Assembly (NCBI RefSeq): GCF_014287635.1
Contig: NZ_JACOPH010000013.1
Location: 21,953 to 85,952 of the forward strand
Source of the DNA: Roseburia zhanii
Lineage (GTDB): Bacteria; Bacillota; Clostridia; Lachnospirales; Lachnospiraceae
Reading direction: 5' to 3'
DNA: 64,000 bases
Part shown: piece after piece, positions 8,487-15,567 of the stretch
How the letters are laid out: each line of letters begins with the position of its first letter
How positions within the stretch are numbered: the first letter of the stretch is position 1
Notes under the pieces: model-generated
The model's database searches: none
What the model saw: only the letters and a program-made list of their open reading frames with translations
Told to the model about the DNA's origin: nothing
Translations under genes and position numbers: made by a program

Positions 8487-8616
8487 GAAAGTTTTATCCT
8501 CTGATACCTACTACAAAGGAACGCTCTATTTTGCCAAAGAGAGCAAAGAAAAAACGCTGCAATCCCGTAAAGACTGCAACGCTTCTTTCAGTCATATTCA
8601 GTTGTGTACGGACAGC

Positions 8617-8973
8617 TTATTTGTCCGAGTTTTCGATTTCCGCAACCTCTTTCGCCGTAGCAGTCACAATCCTTAATCCCTTATCGCTGATACTGTCAAG
8701 CAGAGTATCAAGCTGCCGCCGCTGCGTGGATTTTTCAGCGTCCCTATTCGGGAAAAAGAATTGGTCTACCGATATGTTATAGCGTGTCACAAGCTCATAA
8801 AAGATTTGCAGACTTGGTTGTTGTCCCTTATTTTCAATATTGGTAAGGTAACGCGGAGAAATATTCATTGCGTCGCTTACATCTTTGCGACTTTCCTTTC
8901 TCGCTGTCCGCGCCGCTTTTATCGCTTGTCCGAAAGCTGCGAAGTCATAAAGTGGTACAGGTCTTTTAGCCAT
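8617..8973 (-). CDS. XRE-family transcriptional regulator
   Basis: Protein of 118 residues. Residues about 13-70 form a Cro/CI-type helix-turn-helix (FGQAIKAARTARKESRKDVS ... YLTNIENKGQQPSL). The remainder is a short helical tail. The start ATG at 8973 follows CAGGGTG. It is divergent from the HTH/two-component operon, with a 9-bp inverted repeat in between that may be its operator. It probably controls ICE accessory or transfer functions; the target is inferred only from position. Confidence 0.88.
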   Translation of the reverse strand: MAKRPVPLYDFAAFGQAIKAARTARKESRKDVSDAMNISPRYLTNIENKGQQPSLQIFYELVTRYNISVDQFFFPNRDAEKSTQRRQLDTLLDSISDKGLRIVTATAKEVAEIENSDK

Positions 8974-8991
8974 AATTATTCACCCTGCTAT

Positions 8992-9032
8992 ATTGTATAG
9001 TTCCTAACTTTTTCAAGATACGTCTATACAAT
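8992..9032. promoter_or_regulatory. Inverted repeat, probable operator
   Basis: ATTGTATAG (8992-9000) and CTATACAAT (9024-9032) are perfect 9-bp inverted copies 23 bases apart, directly upstream of the XRE gene. The arrangement fits an autoregulatory operator. Confidence 0.45.
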
Positions 9033-9068
9033 TCCCACTGCTGGCTTAAATAATTCATATTTATTTTA

Positions 9069-9097
9069 TTGCTTCTGTTCGGCTGACCGTATATAAT
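9069..9097 (+). promoter_or_regulatory. Promoter of the HTH/two-component operon
   Basis: TTGCTT (9069-9074), a 17-base spacer and TATAAT (9092-9097). The predicted transcript begins near 9104, which excludes the ATG at 9099 and supports the start at 9132. Confidence 0.65.
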
Positions 9098-9131
9098 AAT
9101 GGCAAAGGAATTTTTACGGGAGGATAGCAAA

Positions 9132-9323
9132 ATGCTTGAATATATCTCTGCCCCAGAAGCAGCGAAAAAGTGGGGAATTTCTGAACGGCGCGTACAAAAG
9201 CTGTGCGAAGAAAATCGAATACCGGGTGTTGCAAAATTCAGTCGTATGTGGTTGATACCAAAGGACGCAGAAAAGCCGATTGACGGAAGAACAAAACACG
9301 GAAAGGAGCTACACCATGAATAA
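9132..9323 (+). CDS. Small helix-turn-helix DNA-binding protein
   Basis: Protein of 63 residues. MLEYISAPEAAKKWGISERR is the MerR/excisionase-type winged HTH pattern, and the C-terminal part ends in WLIPKDAEKPIDGR as in helix-turn-helix domain proteins of Clostridial cargo regions. The start at 9132 is selected by GGGAGG at 9118-9123 and by the promoter at 9069-9097. Its stop overlaps the start of the response-regulator gene (ATGAATAA at 9316-9323), so it is the first gene of that operon. Confidence 0.75.
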   Translation: MLEYISAPEAAKKWGISERRVQKLCEENRIPGVAKFSRMWLIPKDAEKPIDGRTKHGKELHHE

Positions 9324-10008
9324 GGTCTTAATTATAGATGATGATAAGGAACTTTGTACGCTAATTAAACGGAGCGTGCTATCAGAAAATATAGAGGCTG
9401 ATATTTGCAATACAGGAAAAGAGGGTTTGAAAAAATTAAAAGAAAAAGAGTATCAGCTTGTAATATTGGACGTTATGATGCCCGGTATGGACGGGTTTGA
9501 AACACTGGAAGAAATCAGAAAAGGAAACAGTTTACCAATTTTAATGTTTACCTCTAAAAATGACAGTGCTTCCAAAGTGCGCGGCTTACGCGCGGGAGCC
9601 GATGATTATTTGACAAAACCATTTGATATGGACGAATTGATAGCCCGCATAGTTTCTCTCATACGTCGCTACACCAGATTTAACGGGCAGGACGGTACAC
9701 CACAGCAGCTTGATTTTGACGGTTTGAAAATAGACCTTGAAAACCGTTCCATTACAACAGTCAATGGAACATTTGAATTACCTCCAAAGGAGTTTGACTT
9801 GCTCTTATTCTGTGCGAAAAATCAAGGGAAAATTCTGACAAAGCAACGGATTTATGAGGAAGTCTGGGGCGAAGAATATTTTTATGATGATAGCAACATT
9901 ATGGCGATTATCAGTCGGTTGCGAAAAAAGATAGAAGCAAATCCCGGTAGTCCGAAATATATTCAGACAATAAAAGGCATTGGCTACCGCTTCAATAAGG
10001 AGGTATGA
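9316..10008 (+). CDS. OmpR-family response regulator
   Basis: Protein of 230 residues. The receiver domain (1-115) has IIDDDKE, the phosphoryl-accepting Asp in VILDVMMPG and the conserved Lys in DDYLTKPFD. The C-terminal winged helix (about 130-228) contains LPPKEFDLL and IKGIGYRF. The start at 9316 follows AAAGGAGC. It is followed by its histidine kinase and a lantibiotic-type ABC transporter, the arrangement of CprRK/NsrRK-like systems that sense antimicrobial peptides. The four 11-bp repeats at 11005-11048 are its likely binding site. Confidence 0.92.
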   Translation: MNKVLIIDDDKELCTLIKRSVLSENIEADICNTGKEGLKKLKEKEYQLVILDVMMPGMDGFETLEEIRKGNSLPILMFTSKNDSASKVRGLRAGADDYLTKPFDMDELIARIVSLIRRYTRFNGQDGTPQQLDFDGLKIDLENRSITTVNGTFELPPKEFDLLLFCAKNQGKILTKQRIYEEVWGEEYFYDDSNIMAIISRLRKKIEANPGSPKYIQTIKGIGYRFNKEV

Positions 10009-10014
10009 CCGAAT

Positions 10015-10932
10015 ATGGAATTAGTCATTGTTATATCCATACTGATTGCTGTTATTTCTGTCTTTGTTTCCTGTCTTACGATTAGACGAGTGAAAAGGCA
10101 AATTTCTGAAATGACGGACGCGCTTGCCGATATAAAAAATGGAAACGGAAACCGTCGTATTTTATCCGCAGCTAATGAGCTTGTCGCGCCGATTGCGTAT
10201 GAAATCAATGAGATTGTTGTGTCTTATGAAAGTAGGCTTTCTACGTTCCACCAGACAGAGGAAACAAACCGACAGCTTATGACAAGTCTTTCACATGATG
10301 TGAGAACACCACTTACTACTTTGATAGGGTATCTGGACGCTGCACATAAAGGAATTGTTAGCGGGAAAGACCGTGATGATTATATAGAAACTGCCCGCCG
10401 GAAAGCGCATGACCTAAAAGAATACATAGATGTGCTTTTTGATTGGTTCAAGCTAAACTCTAATGAATTTGCAATAGAATTACAGACCGTAGAAGCTGCT
10501 GAACTGACACGGGATATACTGATTGATTGGATACCGATATTTGAAGATAAACAGATAGCGTACAATATTGATATTCCCGAAAAGCCCTTTCGGGTACGTC
10601 TTGATACGGACGAGTATATGCGGATATTGAACAATCTCATTCAAAATGTGATTTCTCACAGCCGCGCTGACAAAATAGAAATTGCTCTGACAAAGAAAAA
10701 CCACAACATGGAAATTACGGTAACAGACAATGGCATTGGGATTGAAAAAGAGGATTTGAAACATATCTTTGAAAGGCTCTATAAATGTGACAAGGGACGG
10801 TCTGAAAAAGGTAGCGGTCTTGGTTTGTCTATCGTTCATCAGCTTGTGGAAAAGATGAACGGCACAATAACAGCAGAAAGTACGCAAGGAAGCGGAACAA
10901 CATTCATTCTGCTTTTTCCTTTGGTTGGTTAA
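10015..10932 (+). CDS. Sensor histidine kinase
   Basis: Protein of 305 residues with AAGGAGG before the start. One N-terminal hydrophobic segment (about residues 3-22) is the only clear membrane span, so there is no large extracellular sensor. The H-box is SLSHDVRTPLTTLIGYLDAA (phosphorylated His near 96). The ATPase domain shows NNLIQNVISHS, DNGIGIEKED and GSGLGLSI. It should phosphorylate the regulator encoded 6 bases upstream. The small sensory part suggests it works with the ABC transporter or within the membrane plane; this is inference. Confidence 0.92.
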   Translation: MELVIVISILIAVISVFVSCLTIRRVKRQISEMTDALADIKNGNGNRRILSAANELVAPIAYEINEIVVSYESRLSTFHQTEETNRQLMTSLSHDVRTPLTTLIGYLDAAHKGIVSGKDRDDYIETARRKAHDLKEYIDVLFDWFKLNSNEFAIELQTVEAAELTRDILIDWIPIFEDKQIAYNIDIPEKPFRVRLDTDEYMRILNNLIQNVISHSRADKIEIALTKKNHNMEITVTDNGIGIEKEDLKHIFERLYKCDKGRSEKGSGLGLSIVHQLVEKMNGTITAESTQGSGTTFILLFPLVG

Positions 10933-10965
10933 GGTTCTCCCGTCTTTATGGCGGGAGCCTTACTT
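10931..10965 (+). terminator. Terminator after the histidine kinase gene
   Basis: AAGG-TT-CTCCCG pairs with CGGGAG-CCTT around a 9-base loop, overlapping the stop codon and followed by a T-rich run. It separates the regulatory pair from the transporter operon. Confidence 0.6.
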
Positions 10966-11004
10966 ATTTTTAGAAGTTTTTTATGAAAATGGCGGTTCAT
11001 AAAT

Positions 11005-11058
11005 GCAAGGTTAATGCAAGGTTCCGGCAAGGTTAATGCAAGATTGGCGTGATAAAAT
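11005..11058 (+). promoter_or_regulatory. Four 11-bp direct repeats plus -10 box: response-regulator operator
   Basis: GCAAGGTTAAT, GCAAGGTTCCG, GCAAGGTTAAT and GCAAGATTGGC start at 11005, 11016, 11027 and 11038, exactly one helical turn apart. TAAAAT at 11053-11058 follows 5 bases later, and no good -35 box is present. This is the layout of an OmpR-type activator site just upstream of the RNA polymerase site for the ABC operon. Confidence 0.7.
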
Positions 11059-11083
11059 ACCTTACAGAACAGGAGGTTTGAAT

Positions 11084-12010
11084 ATGGACACAAATTATAT
11101 CATTGAAACAAAAAATCTGACAAAGCAGTACGGCTCGCAAAAAAGCGTGGCTGACTTAAATATCCATGTAAAACGAGGAAGAATTTACGGGCTGCTTGGA
11201 AGAAACGGAGCCGGAAAGACAACTACTATGAAAATGCTGCTTGGATTGACAAAGCCGACCTCTGGTGAAGTCAAAATATGGGGAAAGTCATTGCAGGGAA
11301 ATGAAAAAAAGCTGCTTCCGCGTATCGGCAGTTTGATTGAGTCCCCCGGCTTTTACCCGAATTTGACCGCAACGGAAAATCTGCGTATTTTTGCTACTCT
11401 GCGGGGAGTACCGAATAGCCATGCAATCAAGGACGCTCTGGATTTAGTCGGACTTCCTTACAAGGATAAAAAGTTGTTTTCGCAATACTCTCTTGGCATG
11501 AAGCAGCGGTTGGCGATTGCCCTTGCAGTCATGCACGACCCGGAACTTTTAATTTTAGACGAGCCTATCAACGGGCTTGACCCTATCGGTATCGCAGAAG
11601 TGCGTTCCTTTATTCGTGAGCTTTGTGACGCAAGAGGGAAAACAATTTTAATTTCCAGTCATATCCTTTCAGAAATTTCTCTATTGGCTGATGATATTGG
11701 AATTATCGACCACGGAGCATTACTGGAAGAAGAAAGCCTTGCGGAACTGGAAGCAAAAAGCAGCAAGCATATCCGCTTTACTGTTTCCGATACCGCACAG
11801 GCGGCAAGACTTTTGGAACGTACTTTCCGTGAAAACAATTTCTCTATACAGGACGACCATAATTTACGCTTACATAATCTTGATTTACCTGTTGGGAAAA
11901 TTGTAACCACTTTTGTAGAAAACGGATTGGAGGTATCAGAAGCCCATACATGTGAAGAAAGCCTTGAAGATTACTTCAAGCGGGTAACAGGGGGTGAGGG
12001 AATTGCTTAA
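11084..12010 (+). CDS. Lantibiotic-immunity ABC transporter, ATP-binding subunit (BcrA/LanF type)
   Basis: Protein of 308 residues. Walker A GRNGAGKTTT lies near residues 42-51, the signature is SLGMKQRLAIALA, and Walker B is LLILDEPINGLDP. The C-terminal 90 residues are the variable domain of drug/bacitracin-type ATPases. The start at 11084 follows AGGAGG; the in-frame ATG at 11036 lies inside the operator and is rejected. With the two permeases and a lipoprotein downstream it matches LanFEG/CprABC-type exporters that clear lantibiotics or bacitracin-like peptides from the membrane. The substrate is inferred. Confidence 0.9.
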   Translation: MDTNYIIETKNLTKQYGSQKSVADLNIHVKRGRIYGLLGRNGAGKTTTMKMLLGLTKPTSGEVKIWGKSLQGNEKKLLPRIGSLIESPGFYPNLTATENLRIFATLRGVPNSHAIKDALDLVGLPYKDKKLFSQYSLGMKQRLAIALAVMHDPELLILDEPINGLDPIGIAEVRSFIRELCDARGKTILISSHILSEISLLADDIGIIDHGALLEEESLAELEAKSSKHIRFTVSDTAQAARLLERTFRENNFSIQDDHNLRLHNLDLPVGKIVTTFVENGLEVSEAHTCEESLEDYFKRVTGGEGIA

Positions 12011-12788
12011 ACTGGTAAAATGTGAATTTTGGAAGTTAAAACGGAAAAAGTTTATTCCCTTGGTTATCCTATCAGCCTTTTTGTTTCCTGTTCCTCTGAC
12101 TTACCTAATGACAACTCCGTCTATGATGGAACGATATACAGATAAGGCAGACGCATTTGACGGACTTTTTAATATGGTACTTGGGTATGGCATACAATTT
12201 CTGCTTCCCTGTATCATTGGTATCATTGCAGCTATGCTATTTTTTATGGAACGTGACAATGATACATTCAAAAATTTGCGGACTATTCCTGTAACCAGTA
12301 CACAAATGGTGCTTGCTAAAGTGCTTGTACTGTTCTTATTTGGAGTTATCTTTTGTGTAGCGTCTACGATTGCAACAATTCTTTGCGGTTTTGGAACCTT
12401 AGAGGTTTACGGAATTGGATATAAATTATTTTTAGCGGTTGAAACAGGAATTTATATTACGGCGGGAACACTCCCCCTTATTGTTCTTGTTGTTTTTTTC
12501 AGCAAGACCTATGTATTTTCAATTCTGTTATGCGTTTTTTATAGCGTATTGAATATGAGTGCAACAGCATTGTTTGACGCACTTCCTCGGACTATATTAT
12601 GGCTCTTACCTACGCCATTGACTACATTTTGGAGTGCCGGGGATATGGCAGCACACGGAATACAAATGGACTTGGAACAAATGAACGGACTTATTCCCTC
12701 AACATTTCAAGTTATATTGATACTTGGAATTATGGCGATTGTTTCATTTTCCTTGATTGACAGATTATACAAACAAAGGGGGGAATAA
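11994..12788 (+). CDS. ABC transporter permease (LanE/LanG type)
   Basis: Protein of 264 residues with six hydrophobic segments, a short cytoplasmic start (LVKCEFWKLKRKKF) and the ABC-2 type layout of lantibiotic-immunity permeases. The GTG start at 11994 overlaps the ATPase gene by 17 bases; a TTG at 12003 behind GGTGAGG is an alternative. The motif FFMERDNDTFKNLRTIPVTS recurs in altered form (ISREQTDDTLKNILTVPISF) in the next gene, showing that the two permeases are paralogues that pair with the same ATPase. Confidence 0.85.
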   Translation: MRELLKLVKCEFWKLKRKKFIPLVILSAFLFPVPLTYLMTTPSMMERYTDKADAFDGLFNMVLGYGIQFLLPCIIGIIAAMLFFMERDNDTFKNLRTIPVTSTQMVLAKVLVLFLFGVIFCVASTIATILCGFGTLEVYGIGYKLFLAVETGIYITAGTLPLIVLVVFFSKTYVFSILLCVFYSVLNMSATALFDALPRTILWLLPTPLTTFWSAGDMAAHGIQMDLEQMNGLIPSTFQVILILGIMAIVSFSLIDRLYKQRGE

Positions 12789-12790
12789 AT

Positions 12791-13570
12791 ATGGTTCGTA
12801 TCGTAAAAACAGAATTTTACAAACTAAAAAGGTATCATATTCTTTGGGCTGGAGTTGCGCTTATGCTTCTCTCTGTTTTGCTGACATTGTTTACATCTAT
12901 GGCAAATGACGGTTCTGTATGGGACTTTTCCTATCTTATAGAACAGGTTATCAAAAATAATATGTCCATGATTTTCCCTATGTGCATTAGCTTGATTGCC
13001 GGATATATGATTTCCCGTGAGCAAACAGATGATACATTGAAAAATATTTTAACAGTACCGATTTCTTTTAAGCGATTGTTGACTGGTAAATTGATTGTAT
13101 GTGGCGTATTGTCCATTATCTTTGGTCTGATATGCAGCCTGTTTACCATTATAGCGGAATTACTCGTAGGATTTCCGGGCTTTCAAGTAACCTTAGCCCT
13201 AAAATCAATATTGCAAATAACCGCTGTTAATTTCTTTTTATATCTGGCGGTTCTTCCGATTATTGTAATTACCTGTCGCAAAGCGGGCAGCTTTTTAGTG
13301 GGTGTTATTATTGCCTTTGTTTATGGATATGGCGGTATGTTTGCCGCAGGAAATATGACTTTAGCAAATATCTATCCGATTACGGCAAGTCTTGGAATGG
13401 TAGGGTATCGCAATTACGATACCGCAGTTCACTGGAATATCATTGCTTGTATGTGTAGCCTTGCCTTTGTTGTTATCATTTCTGCCGTATTCATTCTTTG
13501 CACGAAAGAAACTGAACCCCAAAAGGCAAAGAAAAAAGCAAAAAAAGTAATAGCAAAGAAAGGGTGGTAA
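12791..13570 (+). CDS. ABC transporter permease, second subunit
   Basis: Protein of 259 residues, six predicted membrane segments, start behind AAAGGGGGG. It begins MVRIVKTEFYKLKRYHILWA, like the preceding permease, and ends in a Lys-rich cytoplasmic tail (KAKKKAKKVIAKKGW). It completes the ATPase-permease-permease set of a lantibiotic-type exporter. It overlaps the region of the lipoprotein start, so all four genes look co-transcribed. Confidence 0.85.
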   Translation: MVRIVKTEFYKLKRYHILWAGVALMLLSVLLTLFTSMANDGSVWDFSYLIEQVIKNNMSMIFPMCISLIAGYMISREQTDDTLKNILTVPISFKRLLTGKLIVCGVLSIIFGLICSLFTIIAELLVGFPGFQVTLALKSILQITAVNFFLYLAVLPIIVITCRKAGSFLVGVIIAFVYGYGGMFAAGNMTLANIYPITASLGMVGYRNYDTAVHWNIIACMCSLAFVVIISAVFILCTKETEPQKAKKKAKKVIAKKGW

Positions 13571-13578
13571 AAATTTTT

Positions 13579-14040
13579 ATGAAGAAAATCGTTTTACCGT
13601 TGATACTAATTCTTTTCGGAACAACTATACTTTCCGGCTGTACCAAAGATGAAATTCTCAATCATTACAATAATGTTGTTCAGTCTGCGGGTTCCATAGA
13701 ACTAACAGGAAATTCGTCTTTACAGGGTAAGAAAGATAATGGAATTGACGATTATACAGGAACCTATCAAGCTGACTATAAAGCCTATACAGGAACAGAG
13801 TATTTGTTTGGAGGAACCTCAATAAAAAGGGAAGCCGGAAAAAACATAGCTGTAACTTGCACATTGGAAGCGACAAGTGGTACTGCAAAAGTATTTTGGA
13901 TTTCGGGAGCTGATGAAGCTGTAACTTTACTTGAAACAACAGGAACATATAACGATACTATTACGCTTCCTGACGGTGGAAATTATATAGGGATTGAATG
14001 TGAAGATTTTACCGGAAATATAGAAATGAACATCGAATAA
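13579..14040 (+). CDS. Small lipoprotein, possible lantibiotic-immunity accessory
   Basis: Protein of 153 residues with a signal peptide and lipobox LSGC (cysteine near residue 20), so it is probably anchored outside the membrane. The mature part is a small beta-rich domain without recognisable catalytic residues. The ATG at 13579 is chosen; a GTG at 13564 adding five residues is also possible. Its place as last gene of the ABC operon recalls LanI-type lipoproteins that bind a lantibiotic beside LanFEG, but no sequence likeness to NisI is claimed. Confidence 0.65.
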   Translation: MKKIVLPLILILFGTTILSGCTKDEILNHYNNVVQSAGSIELTGNSSLQGKKDNGIDDYTGTYQADYKAYTGTEYLFGGTSIKREAGKNIAVTCTLEATSGTAKVFWISGADEAVTLLETTGTYNDTITLPDGGNYIGIECEDFTGNIEMNIE

Positions 14041-14458
14041 CATTCTGCCGGACGACGGCAAAAGAAAAAAAGCCGTCGTAGAGCAGACATATTTTCACGC
14101 GCTTATGAAGCGGCGGCTTTGATTTTCAGAGCCGCCGTTTCTTTGCGCTTGCACAAACCTATGACGACTTGCAGGGACACGGTAGCCGATTGGAGGTTAA
14201 TTTACCGTGTCCATTTTGGTTATTCATAGTACCCATGAGTTACATCAATTAAAAAAAGCGTAGCTCCCCCTCCGGGTAATTCCGGCTATGAATATGAACT
14301 GACAATTCAATATATTAGCTTTGCTATTTCCTATGCGTTTGTCCGCGTTCTGCGGGCAGGCGCATTTTGTCGTTTTGGAGAAAAATTTTCAAATTTTTTC
14401 TCTGAATGTTTGGCACATTCCCCGCGCCATTTGTTGAGGGGTTACGAAAGGGGAAATC
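14041..14458. other. Non-coding stretch with several hairpins between the ABC operon and the sigma-like gene
   Basis: No convincing gene here. Visible structures: ACGACGGC/GCCGTCGT (14052-14079); CGGCGGCT/AGCCGCCG followed by TTTCTTT (14111-14144), the likely terminator of the ABC operon; a 10-bp inverted repeat GGACACGGTA/TACCGTGTCC (14175-14212); and an AT palindrome GAGAAAAATTT/AAATTTTTTCTC (14378-14402). Confidence 0.6.
14111..14144 (+). terminator. Terminator of the ABC/lipoprotein operon
   Basis: CGGCGGCT (14111-14118) pairs with AGCCGCCG (14130-14137), followed by TTTCTTT. Confidence 0.7.
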
Positions 14459-14492
14459 ATCACCCGCTTTCGCGGTTGCGAAAGGAGGTGAT
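14459..14492 (+). promoter_or_regulatory. Hairpin covering the ribosome binding site of the sigma-like gene
   Basis: The ribosome site AAAGGAGGTGAT (14481-14492) is a full-length match to the 16S rRNA 3' end. Its GGTGAT pairs with ATCACC (14459-14464), and inside that stem CTTTCGC (14467-14473) pairs with GCGAAAG (14478-14484) across a GGTT loop. Translation is therefore likely conditional on melting this structure. Confidence 0.55.
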
Positions 14493-14495
14493 ACC

Positions 14496-14933
14496 ATGAA
14501 TGAACCTAATCGTACCCAGTGGCAAATCCGATGTGCTTTTAACGGGTTTTGCAAGCGGACGTTGAAAAATGAAGCTATCAACGCCCACGGGGAAATCAAA
14601 AGGCGGCAGATACAAGAAGTTTCGTTTTCTGACCTAACTCCGCAAGAGGAAAATCAGCTTTACACCTACGACACTTACTTTGAACATGATGAAGCTGAAA
14701 AATCCTTTTGTGTGGCAGGCAAGGAAATAACTGCGAAGCTGCTTGCCGAAGCCCTGCACAGCTTGCCGGACGACAAACGAGAAGCCGTATTGCTGTACTA
14801 CTTTTTTGAAATGAACGACGCGGAAATTGCAAAGCTCCGTGATGTTCCGAGAAGCACAATACAGTATCGGCGTACAAGCTCTTTTGAACTGTTAAAACGC
14901 TATTTGGAGGAACGCGCCTATGACTGCACATAA
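14496..14933 (+). CDS. Sigma-70 region 4-like factor of the ICE
   Basis: Protein of 145 residues. The C-terminal half (about 85-140) has the sigma region 4 pattern: LHSLPDDKREAVLLYYF followed by the helix-turn-helix DAEIAKLRDVPRSTIQYRR. The N-terminus is short and basic with an acidic middle. Similar proteins occur upstream of xis/int in Tn916- and Tn1549-like elements. The start at 14496 is fixed by the strong AAAGGAGGTGAT site. It overlaps the HTH_16 gene by 14 bases. It probably regulates ICE excision or transfer genes. Confidence 0.8.
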   Translation: MNEPNRTQWQIRCAFNGFCKRTLKNEAINAHGEIKRRQIQEVSFSDLTPQEENQLYTYDTYFEHDEAEKSFCVAGKEITAKLLAEALHSLPDDKREAVLLYYFFEMNDAEIAKLRDVPRSTIQYRRTSSFELLKRYLEERAYDCT

Positions 14934-15171
14934 TGGTAACACCGAACAGGACGAACGCGGCTTGTTACCGTACCCGGTAATCATAGCCGCAACAAAGGGC
15001 GACCCGGAAGCTATGAAGATTGTCGTACAGCATTACGAAAGCTACATAGCGTCCCTGTCTATGCGGAAGCTCATTGACGAGCGCGGTAATACCTACTACG
15101 GCATAGACGAGGACATACGCGACCGTTTACGGTCAAAGCTCATGCGGGCTGTCCTTTCATTCAAGGTATAA
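14920..15171 (+). CDS. HTH_16-type regulatory protein of the ICE
   Basis: Protein of 83 residues, start behind TTGGAGGA. The sequence PVIIAATKGDPEAMKIVVQH followed by YIASLSMRK and DEDIRDRLRSKLMRAVLSF is the pattern of the small helix-turn-helix proteins (HTH_16) that accompany the sigma-like gene in Tn916-like elements. The overlap with the preceding gene implies translational coupling. DNA binding and a role with the sigma-like factor are inferred from family context. Confidence 0.8.
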   Translation: MTAHNGNTEQDERGLLPYPVIIAATKGDPEAMKIVVQHYESYIASLSMRKLIDERGNTYYGIDEDIRDRLRSKLMRAVLSFKV

Positions 15172-15180
15172 GGTAGACCC

Positions 15181-15205
15181 GGCAGCGTTCCCCCTTTCCG
15201 CTGCC
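15181..15205 (+). terminator. Possible terminator or RNA hairpin
   Basis: GGCAGCG (15181-15187) pairs with CGCTGCC (15199-15205) 10 bases after the HTH_16 stop. The T-run is weak and displaced. Confidence 0.4.
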
Positions 15206-15239
15206 TATCTCTATCCTGCCTTTTTGTTCCTTGACAAAG

Positions 15240-15540
15240 AAAGCGACGCAAGATAACGGCGACGCAGCATAGGGCAAATCAGATACGTTCCTCTTACGCC
15301 GAGCCATACGGCGGGTGCGCCATGACTTCCCCACAGGGAATGAGCGACCAACACCGCACCGTGAAATAAGTGTAGCAGCTTATGGGCGACGACACGCAAG
15401 ATACATAATGATACTCCCTTATAGCCATAGTCCGAGCGTTCAAAGCGTCGCAGGCAATGGATAGGGCTGCGCGAGAACCGCGCAGGGGTGAAACTCCCGT
15501 GAGATTGCAGCTAACAATCGTCTGATTAAAGCTCTTTTTT
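15240..15540 (+). ncRNA. Candidate structured RNA upstream of the excisionase
   Basis: About 300 bases without a convincing gene but with many nested pairings. CGCCG/CGGCG (15297-15313). GGTGCG (15314-15319) with CGCACC (15355-15360) enclosing TTCCC-caca-GGGAA (15327-15340). ATAAG/CTTAT at about 15366-15383. GCAAT (15454-15458) with ATTGC (15504-15508) enclosing CTGCGCG-agaac-CGCGCAG and a GGG...CCC stem. CTTTTTT at about 15533-15539 could end a transcript. It could be a regulatory leader for xis/int or an independent RNA; I match it to no known family. Confidence 0.35.
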
Positions 15541-15567
15541 ATAAAAATTTGAAAGGGGAAAAATCCT

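Noticed and set aside
8540..8600. Apparent terminator between oriT-like copy B and the XRE gene
   Set aside because: The repeated CTGCAA segments are direct, not inverted, so no stable stem forms.
9099..9131. Upstream ATG (9099) for the small HTH protein
   Set aside because: It lies only 2 bases after the -10 box, before the predicted transcript start; the ATG at 9132 has GGGAGG.
14406..14495. N-terminal extension of the sigma-like protein from ATG 14406
   Set aside because: No ribosome site, and it would read through the hairpin that masks the strong site at 14481.
15297..15520. Group II intron remnant (GTGCG start-like and several stems)
   Set aside because: No recognisable domain V hairpin or maturase; the stems do not follow intron order. 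Kept only as an unclassified structured RNA.
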